Assembly (NCBI GenBank): GCA_963722815.1
Contig: CAVROM010000010.1
Location: 1 to 64,000, forward strand
From: DASQFQ01 sp963722815
Lineage (GTDB): Bacteria > Actinomycetota > Thermoleophilia > Solirubrobacterales > Solirubrobacteraceae
Direction of reading: 5' to 3'
DNA: 64,000 nucleotides
Under the pieces are notes generated by a model that saw only the letters and a list, made by a program, of their open reading frames with translations, was not told the origin of the DNA and made no database searches. Positions 62,838 through 64,000 of the stretch are shown here, one piece after another (position 1 is the stretch's first letter; each line of letters begins with the position of its first letter). The translations under genes and the position numbers were made by a program.

Positions 62838-64000
62838 CGCCCGGGCGCGAGCCGGCCCAGGCGCAGCGTCGCCGCGCGGCCGCGCACGGTCCCCTTCGCG
62901 CGCGTTCGCCCGGCGCGGGTCAGCCGCCACGATGCGGCGCTTGCGCGCTTCGCGAGCCGCACGCGGCAGATCACCTTGATCTTCTTGGCGCCCTTCTTCC
63001 GTTTCGCGACCGAGCAGGTCACCTTCGCGTCGCGGCCGGGCTGCCCTGTGGCCCCGGTCGCGCCCACCGACCCCCGCGGCCCGGTCGCGCCCGCGCTGGT
63101 GGGCCCCGGCGGCCCAGGCGGCCCAGGGGGTCCGGGCGGCAGCGCGCCGCCCGTGCCGGTCAGCGCGACCTCCACCTTCTGCGGCCCGTCGGGATCGAGG
63201 GTCAGGGTTGCCGAGTAGGGGCCGGTCGCGCTGGGCGCGAAGCGGACGGCGACCGCGCACGAGCCGTTGGCCGGCACGCCCTGGGCGCAGTCGTCGCGGG
63301 TGATCCGCATGTCGCCGACGTCGTCGACGTTGTCGAGGATCGCCACTGCGACGGGCAACGTGGCGGCCGTCGAGTTCTCGAGCGTGACCGCGCGTGGCGC
63401 GCTGAGCGTGGTGGTCGGCTGGGTCCCGAACGCGAGGCTCGACGGCGACGCCGTAAGGGGGAGCGGGGTCGTGTTGAGCAGCACGTGGTCACCGGTCTGG
63501 TCGGCGTCGCCCGCGGCGGTGATCACGAGGTCGGACCGGCGGTCGCCGTTGACGTCGGTCGCGATCAGGTCGTTCAGCGGCCCGTCGATCGGGACGGTGG
63601 TGGGGCCCTCGAACGACGGAAGCTCCTCGCCGGGCGCCGTCACGTTGACGAGTGCAGTGACCTGGCCCCCATCGGCGGTGACGTTGAGGGTGATCAGATC
63701 GGGCTTGCCGTCGCTGTTGAGATCGGCGGCGATCGCCGTATTCGGGCCGTCGCCGGAAGGGAAGGCGACCGGATCCGCGAAGCTCGGCGTCGTCGCGCCG
63801 GCCGGCGTCGTGTTGACCAGGACGGTGTCCCTGCCCACGCCGTCCACGGGCTCGTCGGCCATGACGAGGTCGGGCTTGCCGTCGCGGTTGATGTCCGACG
63901 CCTCGACGCTGAGCGGTTGGGCGCTGCTCTCGAACGGCGTCGGGCCGGCGAACGACGGCGTGGGGGCGCCGGCAGCCGTCGTGTTGAGCAGCACCGTGAT
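62780..64000 (-). CDS. Secreted FG-GAP/Ig-like/collagen-like protein, N-terminus beyond window
   Basis: Minus-strand gene entering from the right edge; 407 residues visible. N-terminal part has FG-GAP/VCBS-type calcium-binding repeats (DINRDGKPDLVMAD, DLNSDGKPDLITL, DVNGDRRSDLVIT), forming a beta-propeller. Then an Ig-like domain of the choice-of-anchor/ASPM type (SPSSLAFGTQPTTTLSAPRA), a short collagen-like stretch (GPPGPPGPPG, GATGPRGSVGATGATGQPG), and a basic beta-rich C-terminal domain (RAATLRLGRLAPGRYRLRIG) ending RVPRR. Likely a large surface adhesin or cell-wall protein. Confidence 0.8.
   Translation of the reverse strand: MTVLLNTTAAGAPTPSFAGPTPFESSAQPLSVEASDINRDGKPDLVMADEPVDGVGRDTVLVNTTPAGATTPSFADPVAFPSGDGPNTAIAADLNSDGKPDLITLNVTADGGQVTALVNVTAPGEELPSFEGPTTVPIDGPLNDLIATDVNGDRRSDLVITAAGDADQTGDHVLLNTTPLPLTASPSSLAFGTQPTTTLSAPRAVTLENSTAATLPVAVAILDNVDDVGDMRITRDDCAQGVPANGSCAVAVRFAPSATGPYSATLTLDPDGPQKVEVALTGTGGALPPGPPGPPGPPGPTSAGATGPRGSVGATGATGQPGRDAKVTCSVAKRKKGAKKIKVICRVRLAKRASAASWRLTRAGRTRAKGTVRGRAATLRLGRLAPGRYRLRIGGRVAATIRVPRR

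Overview
The window is a stretch of high-GC (about 70% by eye) actinobacterial chromosome. Gene content and order (valS-folC, mreBCD-mrdA-rodA, rng-rplU-rpmA-obgE, proBA-nadD-rsfS, leuS-comEA-comEC-holA-rpsT, murJ-lepA, hrcA-dnaJ-prmA, phoH-ybeY-era, a tad/Flp pilus locus) fit a rod-shaped actinobacterium of the Thermoleophilia / Solirubrobacterales type. That placement is inference from gene order, codon bias and the MreB rod system; no 16S gene is present. Nearly all housekeeping genes lie on the + strand, usually with 1-11 nt stop/start overlaps (ATGA, GTGA, CTGA).

Layout. 1-4.9 kb: end of valS, folC, a 38-residue membrane peptide, a zinc-ribbon membrane protein, ndk and maf. 5.0-10.9 kb: elongasome genes mreB, mreC, mreD, mrdA (PBP2) and rodA. 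10.9-17.9 kb: RNase E/G, L21, L27 and ObgE, interrupted by a secreted protein, an MgtC-like protein, a glucose-dehydrogenase-like enzyme and an SDR. 17.9-21.5 kb: a DUF354 protein, a phosphoglycosyl transferase and AsnB, inserted ahead of proB, proA, nadD and rsfS. 24.8-25.7 kb: tRNA-Ala(GGC) and a LamG-type secreted protein. 25.8-36 kb: leuS, comEA, comEC, holA, rpsT, murJ and lepA. 36-40.8 kb: a proline-rich anchored protein, two MaoC-type dehydratase subunits, hrcA, dnaJ and prmA. 40.8-53.7 kb: surface and pilus region, with DUF192, anchored proteins of unknown role, a TadG-like/peptidoglycan-hydrolase composite, cpaB, cpaE-tadE, tadE, cpaF, tadB, tadC, a NarL-type two-component pair and the Flp pilin with a strong terminator. 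53.8-56.5 kb: yqeY, phoH, ybeY and era. 56.5-64 kb: DsbA-like protein, two PH-domain membrane proteins, an NAD-epimerase, an ArsA-type ATPase, a phytoene/squalene-synthase-like enzyme with a geranylgeranyl-reductase-like flavoprotein, and a truncated FG-GAP/collagen-like secreted protein.

Two features colour the whole reading. First, many genes preceded by a gap have a TANNNT hexamer 6-11 nt upstream of the start codon and no Shine-Dalgarno sequence, the signature of leaderless mRNAs. At four junctions the upstream stop codon (TAA/TAG) forms the first half of that hexamer. Second, about two dozen single-base frame breaks, often in short G or C runs, interrupt genes that should be intact (comEC, holA, murJ, lepA, tadB, cpaE and others) between 28.9-34.7 kb and 41.3-49.8 kb. 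They look like sequence errors rather than real pseudogenes, so these genes are given with their full reconstructed span.

No CRISPR array, insertion sequence, prophage or integrase was seen.
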